Shown: in pieces, positions 15,540-23,552 of the stretch
Layout: each line of letters opens with the position of its first letter
Numbering within the stretch: the stretch's first letter is position 1
Assembly: GCF_000744885.1 (NCBI RefSeq)
Contig: NZ_JQMV01000003.1
Coordinates: 1,736,001 to 1,800,000, forward strand
Source of the DNA: Thermus amyloliquefaciens
GTDB lineage: Bacteria > Deinococcota > Deinococci > Deinococcales > Thermaceae
DNA length: 64,000 nucleotides
Reading direction: 5' to 3'
Translations under genes and position numbers: made by a program
The notes under the pieces: generated by a model
What the model saw: the letters and a program-made list of their open reading frames with translations, nothing else
Told to the model about the DNA's origin: nothing
Databases searched by the model: none

Positions 15540-16349
15540 ATGACCTTTTCCAAAAGGACGATTGATCGCGTCATAACCGGGCTTAAGCGTTTTCTTCCTG
15601 TCTTAGATGCGGCCTACGCAAAAGACGTTAACGAGGCTGACACGGTGCGGATTGTCGCAGACATGTTAAGCGACGTATTTGGCTATGATAAATGGAACGA
15701 AATCACCTCTGAGCTCGCTATCCGTGGAACTTATTGCGACTTGGCCGTTCTTCACAAAGGAGTTGTCAAATACCTTGTTGAGGTCAAAGCGATTGGCTCT
15801 GAGTTGAAGGATGCTCACTTAAAGCAAGCTGTGGACTACGGAGCCAATCAAGGAGTGGAGTGGGTCATGCTTACAAATGGCCGCATCTGGCGTGTTTACC
15901 GCATTGTTTTTTCGAAGCCCATTGGGCAGGAACTTGTTTTAGATATAGATTTGTTTAACTTGGGCAATCGCAAAGGTGCTTTAACAAAGACAATACAGGA
16001 TCTTCTTCTCCTTACCAAGGAGGCTTTGCTCAAAGGCCTTCTTGAACAGTATTACGTGCAACAACAGCTCTCGAATCGTTTCGTATTGGCCGCGCTCTTA
16101 CAAACACCTCCTGTGCTTAAGACGCTTCGCAAGCTCTTTCGTCAACTCAATCCCGAATTAAAGCTAGAAATCGAGGAAATCAAAGACTTGCTTACGGCCG
16201 AGGTCATCAAACGAGAAGCCTTAGAGGGAGAACGGGCAGCGATGGCGGCAAAACTTGTTAAAAAGTTATTTCAACCCAAAAAAGCCGCAAAATCCAAAGG
16301 GGCCAAAGAACAACCTGCTCCCGGGGAAAACCCCTCTAGCGATTTATAG
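15540..16349 (+). CDS. Orphan HsdR_N-type (PD-(D/E)xK) nuclease, AT-rich, foreign
   Basis: A 269-residue protein resembling the N-terminal nuclease domain of type I restriction HsdR subunits. Core residues are D67 (CDLAVL), E81-V-K83 (LVEVKA) and Q96 (LKQAVDYG), followed by GVEWVMLTNGRIWRVY. The rest (about 150-230) is helical. The tail is Lys/Pro-rich (KKLFQPKKAAKSKGAK). No helicase, HsdM or HsdS is encoded nearby. Sampled lines are 43-47% GC against about 70% around it, and codon usage is different, indicating recent transfer. A defence or phage-linked role is plausible but unproven. Confidence 0.78.
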   Translation: MTFSKRTIDRVITGLKRFLPVLDAAYAKDVNEADTVRIVADMLSDVFGYDKWNEITSELAIRGTYCDLAVLHKGVVKYLVEVKAIGSELKDAHLKQAVDYGANQGVEWVMLTNGRIWRVYRIVFSKPIGQELVLDIDLFNLGNRKGALTKTIQDLLLLTKEALLKGLLEQYYVQQQLSNRFVLAALLQTPPVLKTLRKLFRQLNPELKLEIEEIKDLLTAEVIKREALEGERAAMAAKLVKKLFQPKKAAKSKGAKEQPAPGENPSSDL

Positions 16350-16358
16350 GCAGCCGCT

Positions 16359-16748
16359 TCAACCTTCACTTACATGGATTTCCACCTCCTGACCTTCTGG
16401 GAGTAGGAAGGCCCTGACCCCATCGGTGCCGAAGATCACGTAGGGCACCCGCCAGCGGGCCTCGCGGAGGTCGGTGGGGCTGGGAAAGGCGGGCCCCCTG
16501 GGGTGGGAGTGGTAGATGGCCAGGAGGCTTAGGCCCTCTCTTTCCAGCTCCTTCAGGGCCCGAAGCAGGGCCAAGGGTTCGGCCAGGTAACCCGTGAGGG
16601 GCTGGGGGTGGGCGTTGGGCAGGGGGATGACCCGCTCCACCTCCCGCCTACCCGCCCATAGCCCCACCCCCTCCCTGGGCGCCTCCCCCTGCAGGTGGGC
16701 GCGGGTTTCCTCCAGAAGCCTCCTGGGCACGTAGAGCACTTGGGACAA
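16359..16748 (-). CDS. JAMM/MPN+ metalloprotease
   Basis: A 129-residue stand-alone JAMM-domain protein. The zinc site is complete: E26 (REGVGLWAG), H80-S-H82 (YHSHP), S90 and D93 (PSPTD), matching EXnHXHX7SXXD. Such bacterial enzymes cut after Gly-Gly of ubiquitin-like sulfur carriers or their conjugates; Thermus is known to conjugate the ubiquitin-like TtuB to proteins. The start is TTG at 16748 with AAGGAGG seven bases upstream. Its promoter overlaps that of the EF-G-2 gene. Confidence 0.82.
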   Translation of the reverse strand: MSQVLYVPRRLLEETRAHLQGEAPREGVGLWAGRREVERVIPLPNAHPQPLTGYLAEPLALLRALKELEREGLSLLAIYHSHPRGPAFPSPTDLREARWRVPYVIFGTDGVRAFLLPEGQEVEIHVSEG

Positions 16749-16766
16749 TCGCCCCCTCCTTGGGCC

Positions 16767-16773
16767 TATACTA
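16767..16773. promoter_or_regulatory. Overlapping divergent -10 boxes
   Basis: Plus-strand TATACT (16767-16772, towards EF-G-2) and minus-strand TAGTAT (16768-16773, towards the JAMM gene) share five base pairs. Confidence 0.45.
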
Positions 16774-16795
16774 TGGGCACCAAGAAGGAGGGAAG

Positions 16796-18793
16796 ATGAT
16801 CCCAGGAACCTCTCCCATCCGAACCGTGGCCCTGGTGGGCCATGCGGGTAGCGGCAAAACCACCCTGGTCGAGGCCCTTCTTTTCCGAACCGGCGCCAAG
16901 GAGCGCATGGGCCGCGTGGAGGACGGCACCACCACCACCGACTACACCCCCGAGGCCAAGCTCCACCGCACCACGGTGCGCACCGGGGTGGCCCCCCTGC
17001 GCCACCAGGACCACCGCATCTTCCTCCTGGACGCCCCCGGCTACGGGGATTTCGTGGGGGAGATCAGGGGGGCTTTGGAGGCCGCGGACGCCGCCCTGGT
17101 GGCCGTGTCCGCGGAAAGCGGGGTGCAGGTGGGCACGGAAAGGGCCTGGACCGTGGCGGAAAGGCTGGGCTTGGCCCGCATGGTGGTGGTGACCAAGCTG
17201 GACAAGGGGGGGGATTACTACGCCCTCCTGGAGGACCTCCGGGCCACCCTGGGCCACATCCTGCCCATAGACTTGCCCCTTTACGAGGGCGGGCGCTGGG
17301 TGGGGCTCATTGACGTCTTCCACGGCAAGGCTTACCGCTACCAGAACGGGGGCGAGGTGGAGGTGCCCCTGCCGGCGGAGGAAAAGGAAAGGGCCGAGCG
17401 CTTCCGCCAGGAGGTCCTCGAGGCCATCGTGGAGACCGACGAAGCCCTTCTGGAAAAGTACCTGGAAGGGGAGGAGGTCACCGGGGAGGCCCTGGAGAAG
17501 GCCTTCCACGAGGCGGTGCGCAAAGGGCTCCTCTTTCCCGTGGCCCTGGCCTCGGGCACCGAGGGGATCGGCATTTTGCCCCTTCTGGACCTGATCCTGG
17601 AGGCCCTGCCCTCCCCCAAGGAGCGCTTCGGGGAAGGCCCCGCCCTGGGGAAGGTCTTCAAGGTGCAGGTGGACCCCTTCATGGGCCAGGTGGCCTACGT
17701 GCGCCTTTACCGGGGCCGGTTGAAGCCGGGGGACACCTTGCAAAGCGAGGCGGGCCCCGTCCGCCTTCCCCACCTCTACGTGCCCATGGGCAAGGACCTC
17801 CTGGAGGTGGAGGAGGCGGAAGGGGGCTACATCCTGGGCCTGCCCAAGGCGGAGGGGCTCCACCGGGGCATGGTGCTTTGGCAAGGGGAGAGGCCGGAAA
17901 GCGAGGCGGTGCCCTTCGCCCGCCTGCCCGAGCCCAACGTGCCCGTGGCCATCAAGCCCAAGGGCAGAACCGACGAGGCCAAGCTGGGGGAAGCCCTGAG
18001 GAAGCTTCTGGAGGAGGACCCGAGCCTCAAGCTGGAGCGCCAGGAGGAAACCGGGGAGTTCCTCCTTTGGGGCCACGGGGAGCTTCATCTCACCACCGCC
18101 AAGGAGCGCCTAGCGGACTACGGGGTGGAGGTGGACTACAGCGTCCCCAAGGTGCCCTACCGGGAGACCATCCGCAAGGTGGCCGAGGGCCAAGGCAAGT
18201 ACAAGAAGCAGACCGGGGGGCACGGCCAGTACGGGGATGTGTGGCTTAGGCTGGAACCTGCCCCGGAGTACAGCTTTGAGTGGCGCATCACCGGCGGGGT
18301 GATCCCCAGCAAGTACCAGGAGGCCATTGAGGAGGGGATCCTCGAGGCGGCCAAAAAGGGGGTCCTGGCGGGCTATCCGGTGATGGGCTTTAAGGCCATC
18401 GTCTTTAACGGCTCCTACCACGAGGTGGACTCCTCCGACCTCGCCTTCCAGATCGCCGCCAGCATGGCCTTCAAAAAGGTGATGGAACAGGCAAGCCCCG
18501 TCCTCCTGGAACCCATCTACCAGATCAAGGTGATCGCCCCCCAGGAGCGGGTGGGGGATATCCTCTCCGACCTCCAGGCCCGCAGGGGGCGCATCCTGGG
18601 CATGGAGCAGGAGGGGGCCCTGGCGGCGGTGCGGGCCGAGGTGCCCCTGGCGGAGGTCCTGGAGTACTACAAGGCCTTGCCCAGCCTCACCGGGGGAGCC
18701 GGGGCCTACACCCTGGAGTTCAGCCACTACGCGGAGGTGCCCCCCCACCTGGCCCAGAAGGTGATCCAGGAGCGCAAGGCCACGGAGGAATGA
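16796..18793 (+). CDS. Elongation factor G-like GTPase (EF-G-2 type)
   Basis: A 665-residue translational GTPase with EF-G architecture: G domain with P-loop GHAGSGKT (about 15-22), DAPGYGD, and TKLDKG in place of the usual NKxD. Then domain II (GKVFKVQVDPFMGQVAYVRLYRG), domains III to V (KYKKQTGGHGQYGDVWL, YQIKVIAPQERVGDILSDLQARRG). Somewhat shorter than canonical EF-G and not next to rpsL/rpsG/tuf, so it is the second paralogue known in T. thermophilus as EF-G-2. The ATG at 16796 has an AAGGAGGGA Shine-Dalgarno. Confidence 0.9.
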   Translation: MIPGTSPIRTVALVGHAGSGKTTLVEALLFRTGAKERMGRVEDGTTTTDYTPEAKLHRTTVRTGVAPLRHQDHRIFLLDAPGYGDFVGEIRGALEAADAALVAVSAESGVQVGTERAWTVAERLGLARMVVVTKLDKGGDYYALLEDLRATLGHILPIDLPLYEGGRWVGLIDVFHGKAYRYQNGGEVEVPLPAEEKERAERFRQEVLEAIVETDEALLEKYLEGEEVTGEALEKAFHEAVRKGLLFPVALASGTEGIGILPLLDLILEALPSPKERFGEGPALGKVFKVQVDPFMGQVAYVRLYRGRLKPGDTLQSEAGPVRLPHLYVPMGKDLLEVEEAEGGYILGLPKAEGLHRGMVLWQGERPESEAVPFARLPEPNVPVAIKPKGRTDEAKLGEALRKLLEEDPSLKLERQEETGEFLLWGHGELHLTTAKERLADYGVEVDYSVPKVPYRETIRKVAEGQGKYKKQTGGHGQYGDVWLRLEPAPEYSFEWRITGGVIPSKYQEAIEEGILEAAKKGVLAGYPVMGFKAIVFNGSYHEVDSSDLAFQIAASMAFKKVMEQASPVLLEPIYQIKVIAPQERVGDILSDLQARRGRILGMEQEGALAAVRAEVPLAEVLEYYKALPSLTGGAGAYTLEFSHYAEVPPHLAQKVIQERKATEE

Positions 18794-18806
18794 GGGAGGG
18801 GGCGGG

Positions 18807-19712
18807 GTGAGGGAAGGGCCTTCGGCCATCTCCCAGCTAAAGGAGGCGCTGGCCCAGGTCCTTTTTGGCCAGGAGGAGGTGATTGAGGCCCTCCTGGCCA
18901 CGGTCTTGGCCCGGGGGCACGCCCTCTTGGAGGGGGTGCCGGGCTTGGGGAAAACCCTCCTGGCGGAGGGCTTCGCCAAGGGGAGCGGGCTTAGCTACAA
19001 GCGCATCCAGTTCACCCCCGACCTCCTCCCCCAGGACCTCACGGGGAGCGAGGTCTTTCGGGAAGGGCGGTTTGAGTTCGTGAAGGGCCCCCTCTTCGCC
19101 CAGGTGGTCCTGGCGGACGAGATCAACCGGGCCCCGCCCAAGGTGCAGTCGGCCCTCCTCGAGGCCATGCAGGAACGGGCGGTGACCGCGGGGGGGGTGC
19201 GCCACCCCCTGCCCGAGCCCTTCTTCGTGGTGGCCACGCAAAACCCCCTGGAGCTGGAGGGCACCTACCCCCTGCCCGAGGCCCAGCTGGACCGGTTCAC
19301 CGCTAAAATCCCCTTCCGCCCCCCCAGGCGGGAGGTCTGGCTCAGGATCCTCACGGAGGAACCAAGGCTTCCCGAACCCTTGCCGGTGGACTTCCCTAGG
19401 GCGCAAAAGGAGGTGCAGGAGATCCGGGTGGCCAGGGAAGCCCTGGAGGCCATCACCCACGTGGCCTTCCTGAGCGGGGAGGATGGCCGCCTGCGCATGG
19501 GCCTCTCCCCCCGGGGGGCCAAGGCCTGGCTGGCCCTGGCCCGGGCCCTGGCCTACCTGAGGGGCAAACCCCTGGTGGACTGGAAGGAGCTCAAGGATGC
19601 CGCCTTCCTGGCCCTCCCCCACCGGCTTTTCCTCACGGAGGAGGCCCTTTACGAGGGGGAAAGCCCCGAGGAAATCCTCAAGCAGCTTCTCAAAAAGGGG
19701 GGGATCCCCTAG
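18807..19712 (+). CDS. MoxR-family AAA+ ATPase
   Basis: A 301-residue chaperone-like ATPase. Walker A GVPGLGKT, pore-region FTPDLLPQDLTGSEV, Walker B VVLADEINRAPPKVQSALLEAMQE, sensor 1 VATQNPLELEGTYPLPEAQLDRF, and a helical lid domain. MoxR proteins usually work with VWA-domain proteins, but no such partner is adjacent here. GTG start 13 bases after the EF-G-2 gene with a G-rich ribosome site, so probably co-transcribed. Confidence 0.92.
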   Translation: MREGPSAISQLKEALAQVLFGQEEVIEALLATVLARGHALLEGVPGLGKTLLAEGFAKGSGLSYKRIQFTPDLLPQDLTGSEVFREGRFEFVKGPLFAQVVLADEINRAPPKVQSALLEAMQERAVTAGGVRHPLPEPFFVVATQNPLELEGTYPLPEAQLDRFTAKIPFRPPRREVWLRILTEEPRLPEPLPVDFPRAQKEVQEIRVAREALEAITHVAFLSGEDGRLRMGLSPRGAKAWLALARALAYLRGKPLVDWKELKDAAFLALPHRLFLTEEALYEGESPEEILKQLLKKGGIP

Positions 19713-19726
19713 GAAGGAGGAAGGGT

Positions 19727-22120
19727 ATGCGCTGGATACGGTTTTTCCACGAGGTGGGCCTCGAGGACGTCCCCCTGGTGGGGGGCAAGAACGCCTCCTT
19801 GGGGGAGATGCTCCGGGAGCTCTCCCCTTTGGGGGTGAAGGTGCCCGGGGGGTTCGCCACCACCAGCGAGGCCTACAGGTACTTCCTGGAGGCCAACGGG
19901 CTCAAGGAGGCCATCGCCAAGGAGCTCAAGGACCTGGACCCCGACAACCCCACCCTCCTGGCCCAGGCCAGCCGCCGCCTGAGGAACCTGATCCTCAAGG
20001 GGGCCTACCCCCCGGACCTGGAGGAGGAGATCCGCCTGGCCTACCGGCGGCTTTCCGAGGAGGCTGGGGAGGAGGCCCTCCCCGTGGCCGTGCGCAGTAG
20101 CGCCACCGCCGAGGACCTCCCCACCGCCAGCTTCGCGGGACAGCAGGAAAGTTACCTCCATGTGCAAGGGGAAGAGGACCTCCTCCTCCACGTGAAACGG
20201 GCCATGGCCAGCCTCTTCACGGCGAGGGCCATCAGCTACCGGGCCCACATGGGCTTTGACCACCTGAAGGTGGCCCTCTCCGTGGGGGTCCAGCGCATGG
20301 TGCGGGCGGATACCGGGGCCAGCGGGGTGATCTTCACCCTGGACCCCGACACCGGGCACCGGGGCTTTGTCTACATCACCGCCATCTACGGCCTTGGGGA
20401 AAACATCGTCCAGGGACGGGTGGGGCCCGACGCCTACTACGTGCACAAGGAGGCCCGGAAGGCGGGCTACCGGGCCCTGGTCCACAAAAAGCTGGGCCCC
20501 AAGGAGCTCACCTTGGCCTTTGACCCTAGGGAGGGGCGCCTAAGAAACCGCCCCACGCCCCCCTACCTCCGCAAGCAGTTCGCCCTTTCCGATGACGAGG
20601 CCCTCCTCCTGGCCGACTGGTCCATCCGGATTGAGGCGCACTACAGCCAGAAGCGGGGGGTCCCCACCCCCATGGACATCGAGTGGGCCAAGGACGGGCC
20701 CACGGGGGAGCTTTTCATCCTGCAGGCCCGCCCCGAAACCGTCCATTCCCAAAAGGCCCCGGTGCTCCGCCTCTACCGCCTGCGGGAAAGGGGCGAGGTC
20801 CTGGCTGAGGGCCTGGCGGTGGGCGAGGCCATCGCCGCGGGTAGGGCCCGGGTGCTCCGGGACCCCAAGGAGATGGATCGTTTCCAGGAGGGCGAGGTGC
20901 TGGTCACCGAGACCACCAACCCCGACTGGGAACCCATCATGAAGCGGGCCTCGGCCATCGTCACCGAACGGGGTGGGCGCACCTCCCACGCGGCCATCGT
21001 GGCCCGGGAACTGGGGGTGCCGGCGGTGGTGGGGGCCGTGGGGGCTACCCGCCTCATCCCCGAGGGGGAGACGGTCACGGTCTCCTGCGCCGAGGGGGAG
21101 GTGGGCCGGGTCTACCGGGGGGCCCTGCCCTTTGAGGTGGAGGAGGTCCGCCCCGAAACCCTCCCCAGAACCCGCACCCGGATCATGGTGAACGTGGGCA
21201 CCCCGGAGGAGGCCCTAAGGGTAAGCCTCCTGCCCACCGACGGGGTGGGGCTTTTGCGCATGGAGTTCGTCTTCGCCAGCCACGTGCGCATCCACCCCTT
21301 GGCCTTAACCCGCTTTGAGACCCTCCCTAAGGAGGTGCAACGCCAGGTGGAGGAACTCACCGAGGCCTACCCCGACAAGAAGGCCTACTTCGTGGACACC
21401 CTGGCCCAGGGGATCGGCCTCATCGCCGCCGCCTTCTACCCAAGGCCCGTCCTCCTCCGCTTCTCCGACTTCAAGACCAACGAGTACGCCCGCCTCCTCG
21501 GGGGCCACCTCTTTGAGCCCAAGGAGGAAAACCCCATGCTGGGCTGGCGGGGGGCGAGCCGCTACTACCACCCCGACTACAAGGAGGGCTTTGCCCTGGA
21601 GGTGGCGGCGGTGAGGAAGGTGCGGGAGGAGATGGGCCTGAAAAACCTCATGGTGATGGTGCCCTTCTGCCGCACCCCGGAGGAGGGGGCCAAGGTCTTG
21701 GAGGCCATGGCGGAGGGGGGGCTTAGGCGGGAAGAGGGCCTCGAGGTTTACGTGATGGCGGAGATCCCCTCCAACATCCTGGAGGCCGAGGCCTTCGCCG
21801 AGCTCTTTGACGGGTTTTCCATCGGCTCCAACGACCTGACCCAGCTCGCCCTCGGCCTGGACCGGGACTCCGAGCGGGTGGCCGCCCTCTTTGACGAGCG
21901 CAGGCCCACGGTGCAAGCCCTCTCTGCCATGCTGATTGAGAAGGCCCACGCCAAAGGGAAAAAGGTGGGCATCTGCGGCCAGGCCCCCTCCGATTACCCG
22001 GAGTTCGCCGCCTTTCTGGTGGAAAAGGGCATAGACTCCCTAAGCCTCAACCCCGACGCCCTCTTGCGCACGGTGAAGAGGGTGGCGGAGCTCGAGGCCG
22101 CCTTGGGCCTGGTAGGCTAG
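19727..22120 (+). CDS. ppsA: Phosphoenolpyruvate synthase
   Basis: Makes phosphoenolpyruvate from pyruvate and ATP for gluconeogenesis. The 797 residues hold an N-terminal ATP-grasp domain (VGGKNASLGEMLREL; AVRSSATAEDLPTASFAGQQ), the phosphohistidine swivelling domain (ERGGRTSHAAIVARELGVP, phospho-His) and the C-terminal PEP-binding barrel (GSNDLTQLALGLDRDS; CGQAPSDYPEFA). Length and order fit PpsA rather than pyruvate phosphate dikinase. AAGGAGGAAGG precedes the ATG, 14 bases after moxR. Confidence 0.96.
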   Translation: MRWIRFFHEVGLEDVPLVGGKNASLGEMLRELSPLGVKVPGGFATTSEAYRYFLEANGLKEAIAKELKDLDPDNPTLLAQASRRLRNLILKGAYPPDLEEEIRLAYRRLSEEAGEEALPVAVRSSATAEDLPTASFAGQQESYLHVQGEEDLLLHVKRAMASLFTARAISYRAHMGFDHLKVALSVGVQRMVRADTGASGVIFTLDPDTGHRGFVYITAIYGLGENIVQGRVGPDAYYVHKEARKAGYRALVHKKLGPKELTLAFDPREGRLRNRPTPPYLRKQFALSDDEALLLADWSIRIEAHYSQKRGVPTPMDIEWAKDGPTGELFILQARPETVHSQKAPVLRLYRLRERGEVLAEGLAVGEAIAAGRARVLRDPKEMDRFQEGEVLVTETTNPDWEPIMKRASAIVTERGGRTSHAAIVARELGVPAVVGAVGATRLIPEGETVTVSCAEGEVGRVYRGALPFEVEEVRPETLPRTRTRIMVNVGTPEEALRVSLLPTDGVGLLRMEFVFASHVRIHPLALTRFETLPKEVQRQVEELTEAYPDKKAYFVDTLAQGIGLIAAAFYPRPVLLRFSDFKTNEYARLLGGHLFEPKEENPMLGWRGASRYYHPDYKEGFALEVAAVRKVREEMGLKNLMVMVPFCRTPEEGAKVLEAMAEGGLRREEGLEVYVMAEIPSNILEAEAFAELFDGFSIGSNDLTQLALGLDRDSERVAALFDERRPTVQALSAMLIEKAHAKGKKVGICGQAPSDYPEFAAFLVEKGIDSLSLNPDALLRTVKRVAELEAALGLVG

Positions 22121-22123
22121 GGC

Positions 22124-22741
22124 ATGGTCCGCGAACCCTTCAACGCCCTGAGCCACGCCCTGGGGGTACCCTTGGCCCTCTTGGGAAGCCTCCTTCTCCT
22201 CCTCCTGGCCCCCAGGGCCTCCTGGCCTGCCCTCCTCCTCTTCGGCCTGACCATGGCCCTCATGTTCGCCGCCAGCGCCCTCTACCACGCCCTGAGGGTG
22301 GAGGAGCGGGCCTTGGCCTGGCTTCGGCGCCTGGACCACGCCGCCATCTTCCTCTTCATCGCCGGGAGCTACACCCCCTTCCTGGTGGAAGGCCTCCAGG
22401 AGAGCTGGAAGCCCTTCGCCATGGGCCTGGTGTGGGGCCTGGCCCTCCTGGGGGTAGGCTTCCGCCTCTTTTTCCTGAAGGCCCCCCGCTGGCTCTACAC
22501 CCTGGCCTACCTGGCCCTGGGGTGGCTTTCCGTCCTCTTCCTCCCCAAGCTCCACCTGCCCCTCTCCACCCTCGCCCTCATGGCCACCTCCGGGGCCTTC
22601 TACACCCTGGGGGCCCTCGTGTACGCCCGCAAAAGACCCAACCCTTGGCCGGAGAAGGTGGGCTTCCACGGCCTGTGGCACCTCCTGGTCCTCCTGGGGA
22701 GCCTTTGTATGTACCTGGCGGTGCTGAGCCTGTACACCTAG
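22124..22741 (+). CDS. Hemolysin III / PAQR-family membrane protein
   Basis: A 205-residue integral membrane protein with about seven hydrophobic helices. Family marks are the N-terminal EPFNALSHALG, SALYHAL (Ser and His of the metal site), LRRLDHAAIFLFIAGSYTPF (Asp) and the final GFHGLWHLLVLLGS (two His). The Ser/Asp/His set matches PAQR-type zinc hydrolase folds; substrate unknown. It starts three bases after ppsA, so it is in the same transcript. Confidence 0.88.
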   Translation: MVREPFNALSHALGVPLALLGSLLLLLLAPRASWPALLLFGLTMALMFAASALYHALRVEERALAWLRRLDHAAIFLFIAGSYTPFLVEGLQESWKPFAMGLVWGLALLGVGFRLFFLKAPRWLYTLAYLALGWLSVLFLPKLHLPLSTLALMATSGAFYTLGALVYARKRPNPWPEKVGFHGLWHLLVLLGSLCMYLAVLSLYT

Positions 22742-22757
22742 CTTTCTCATGAGAAAG
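22742..22757. promoter_or_regulatory. 16-bp perfect palindrome CTTTCTCATGAGAAAG, probable operator
   Basis: It lies directly after the hemolysin-III stop and immediately upstream of the TATCCT -10 box (22762) of the response regulator, covering the -35 region. The position suits an operator, possibly for autoregulation. Confidence 0.5.
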
Positions 22758-22761
22758 TGAG

Positions 22762-22767
22762 TATCCT
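22762..22767 (+). promoter_or_regulatory. -10 box TATCCT, leaderless start
   Basis: Seven bases before the ATG at 22775 of the response regulator. Confidence 0.5.
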
Positions 22768-22774
22768 GGGGGGT

Positions 22775-23449
22775 ATGGAACCCCCCCTCATCCTGATCAT
22801 TGAGGACGAGAAAGACATCGCCCGCTTCATTGAGCTGGAACTCCAAGCCGAGGGCTACCGCACCGAGGTGGCCTACGACGGCATCACCGGGCTTTCCCGC
22901 TTCCGGGAGGTGAACCCCAACCTGGTCATCCTGGACCTGATGCTCCCCGTCATGGACGGGATCGAGGTGGCGAAGCGCATAAGAAAGACCTCCAACGTCC
23001 CCATCCTCATCCTCACCGCCAAGGACCGCATTGAGGACAAGGTGGAGGGGCTGGATGCCGGGGCGGACGACTACCTGGTGAAGCCCTTTTCCATTGAGGA
23101 GCTCCTGGCCCGGGTGCGGGCCCACCTGCGCCGGGTGAGCCCCGCCATCACCGGGGAGATCCGGGTGGCGGACCTCATCATCAACCTGGAGGGGCGGGAG
23201 GTCTTCCGAAGCGGGCGGCGCATTGAGCTATCCAACAAGGAGTTTGAGCTTTTGGAGCTCCTCGCCAAGAACCCGGGAAAGGTCTTCAGCCGCTACGAGA
23301 TCGAGGAGAAGGTCTGGCCCGGCTACCAGGGGGGAAGCAACGTGGTGGACGTCTACATCGGCTACCTGCGCAAGAAGCTGGAGGCCGCGGGGGAAAGGCG
23401 CCTGATCCACACGGTGCGGGGCGTGGGGTACGTGCTCCGGGAGGACTGA
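22775..23449 (+). CDS. OmpR/PhoB-family response regulator
   Basis: A 224-residue two-component regulator. Receiver domain: acidic pocket E10/D11, phospho-acceptor D54 (VILDLMLP), LTAKD and LVKPF. The winged-helix DNA-binding domain spans about 130-224 ([46 protein letters not shown]). The ATG at 22775 fits the leaderless promoter; an upstream in-frame codon at 22757 lies within the palindrome and is unlikely. The partner kinase follows after a 103-base gap that holds a strong hairpin. Confidence 0.93.
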   Translation: MEPPLILIIEDEKDIARFIELELQAEGYRTEVAYDGITGLSRFREVNPNLVILDLMLPVMDGIEVAKRIRKTSNVPILILTAKDRIEDKVEGLDAGADDYLVKPFSIEELLARVRAHLRRVSPAITGEIRVADLIINLEGREVFRSGRRIELSNKEFELLELLAKNPGKVFSRYEIEEKVWPGYQGGSNVVDVYIGYLRKKLEAAGERRLIHTVRGVGYVLRED

Positions 23450-23494
23450 GGGCCGAAGCCACCATGCCCCTGGACCTCCGGTGCCCCCTTGGGT

Positions 23495-23526
23495 CCCATC
23501 CCGACCCCATCCGGGGTCGGGATGGG
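23495..23526 (+). terminator. 14-bp perfect hairpin between response regulator and kinase
   Basis: CCCATCCCGACCCC (23495-23508), loop ATCC, then its exact complement (23513-23526). There is no T-tract, so it may be an attenuator, an mRNA stability element or an intergenic repeat unit rather than a simple terminator. Confidence 0.5.
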
Positions 23527-23552
23527 GCTGGCTCGCCCGTCTGCCCGCATCG

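Noticed and set aside
16766-18088. 440-codon minus-strand frame opposite EF-G-2
   Set aside because: The plus strand encodes an unmistakable EF-G protein; the antisense product has no motif.
23495-23526. Calling the hairpin a certain intrinsic terminator
   Set aside because: It lacks a T-tract and lies inside a probable two-gene unit, so termination is only one of several explanations.
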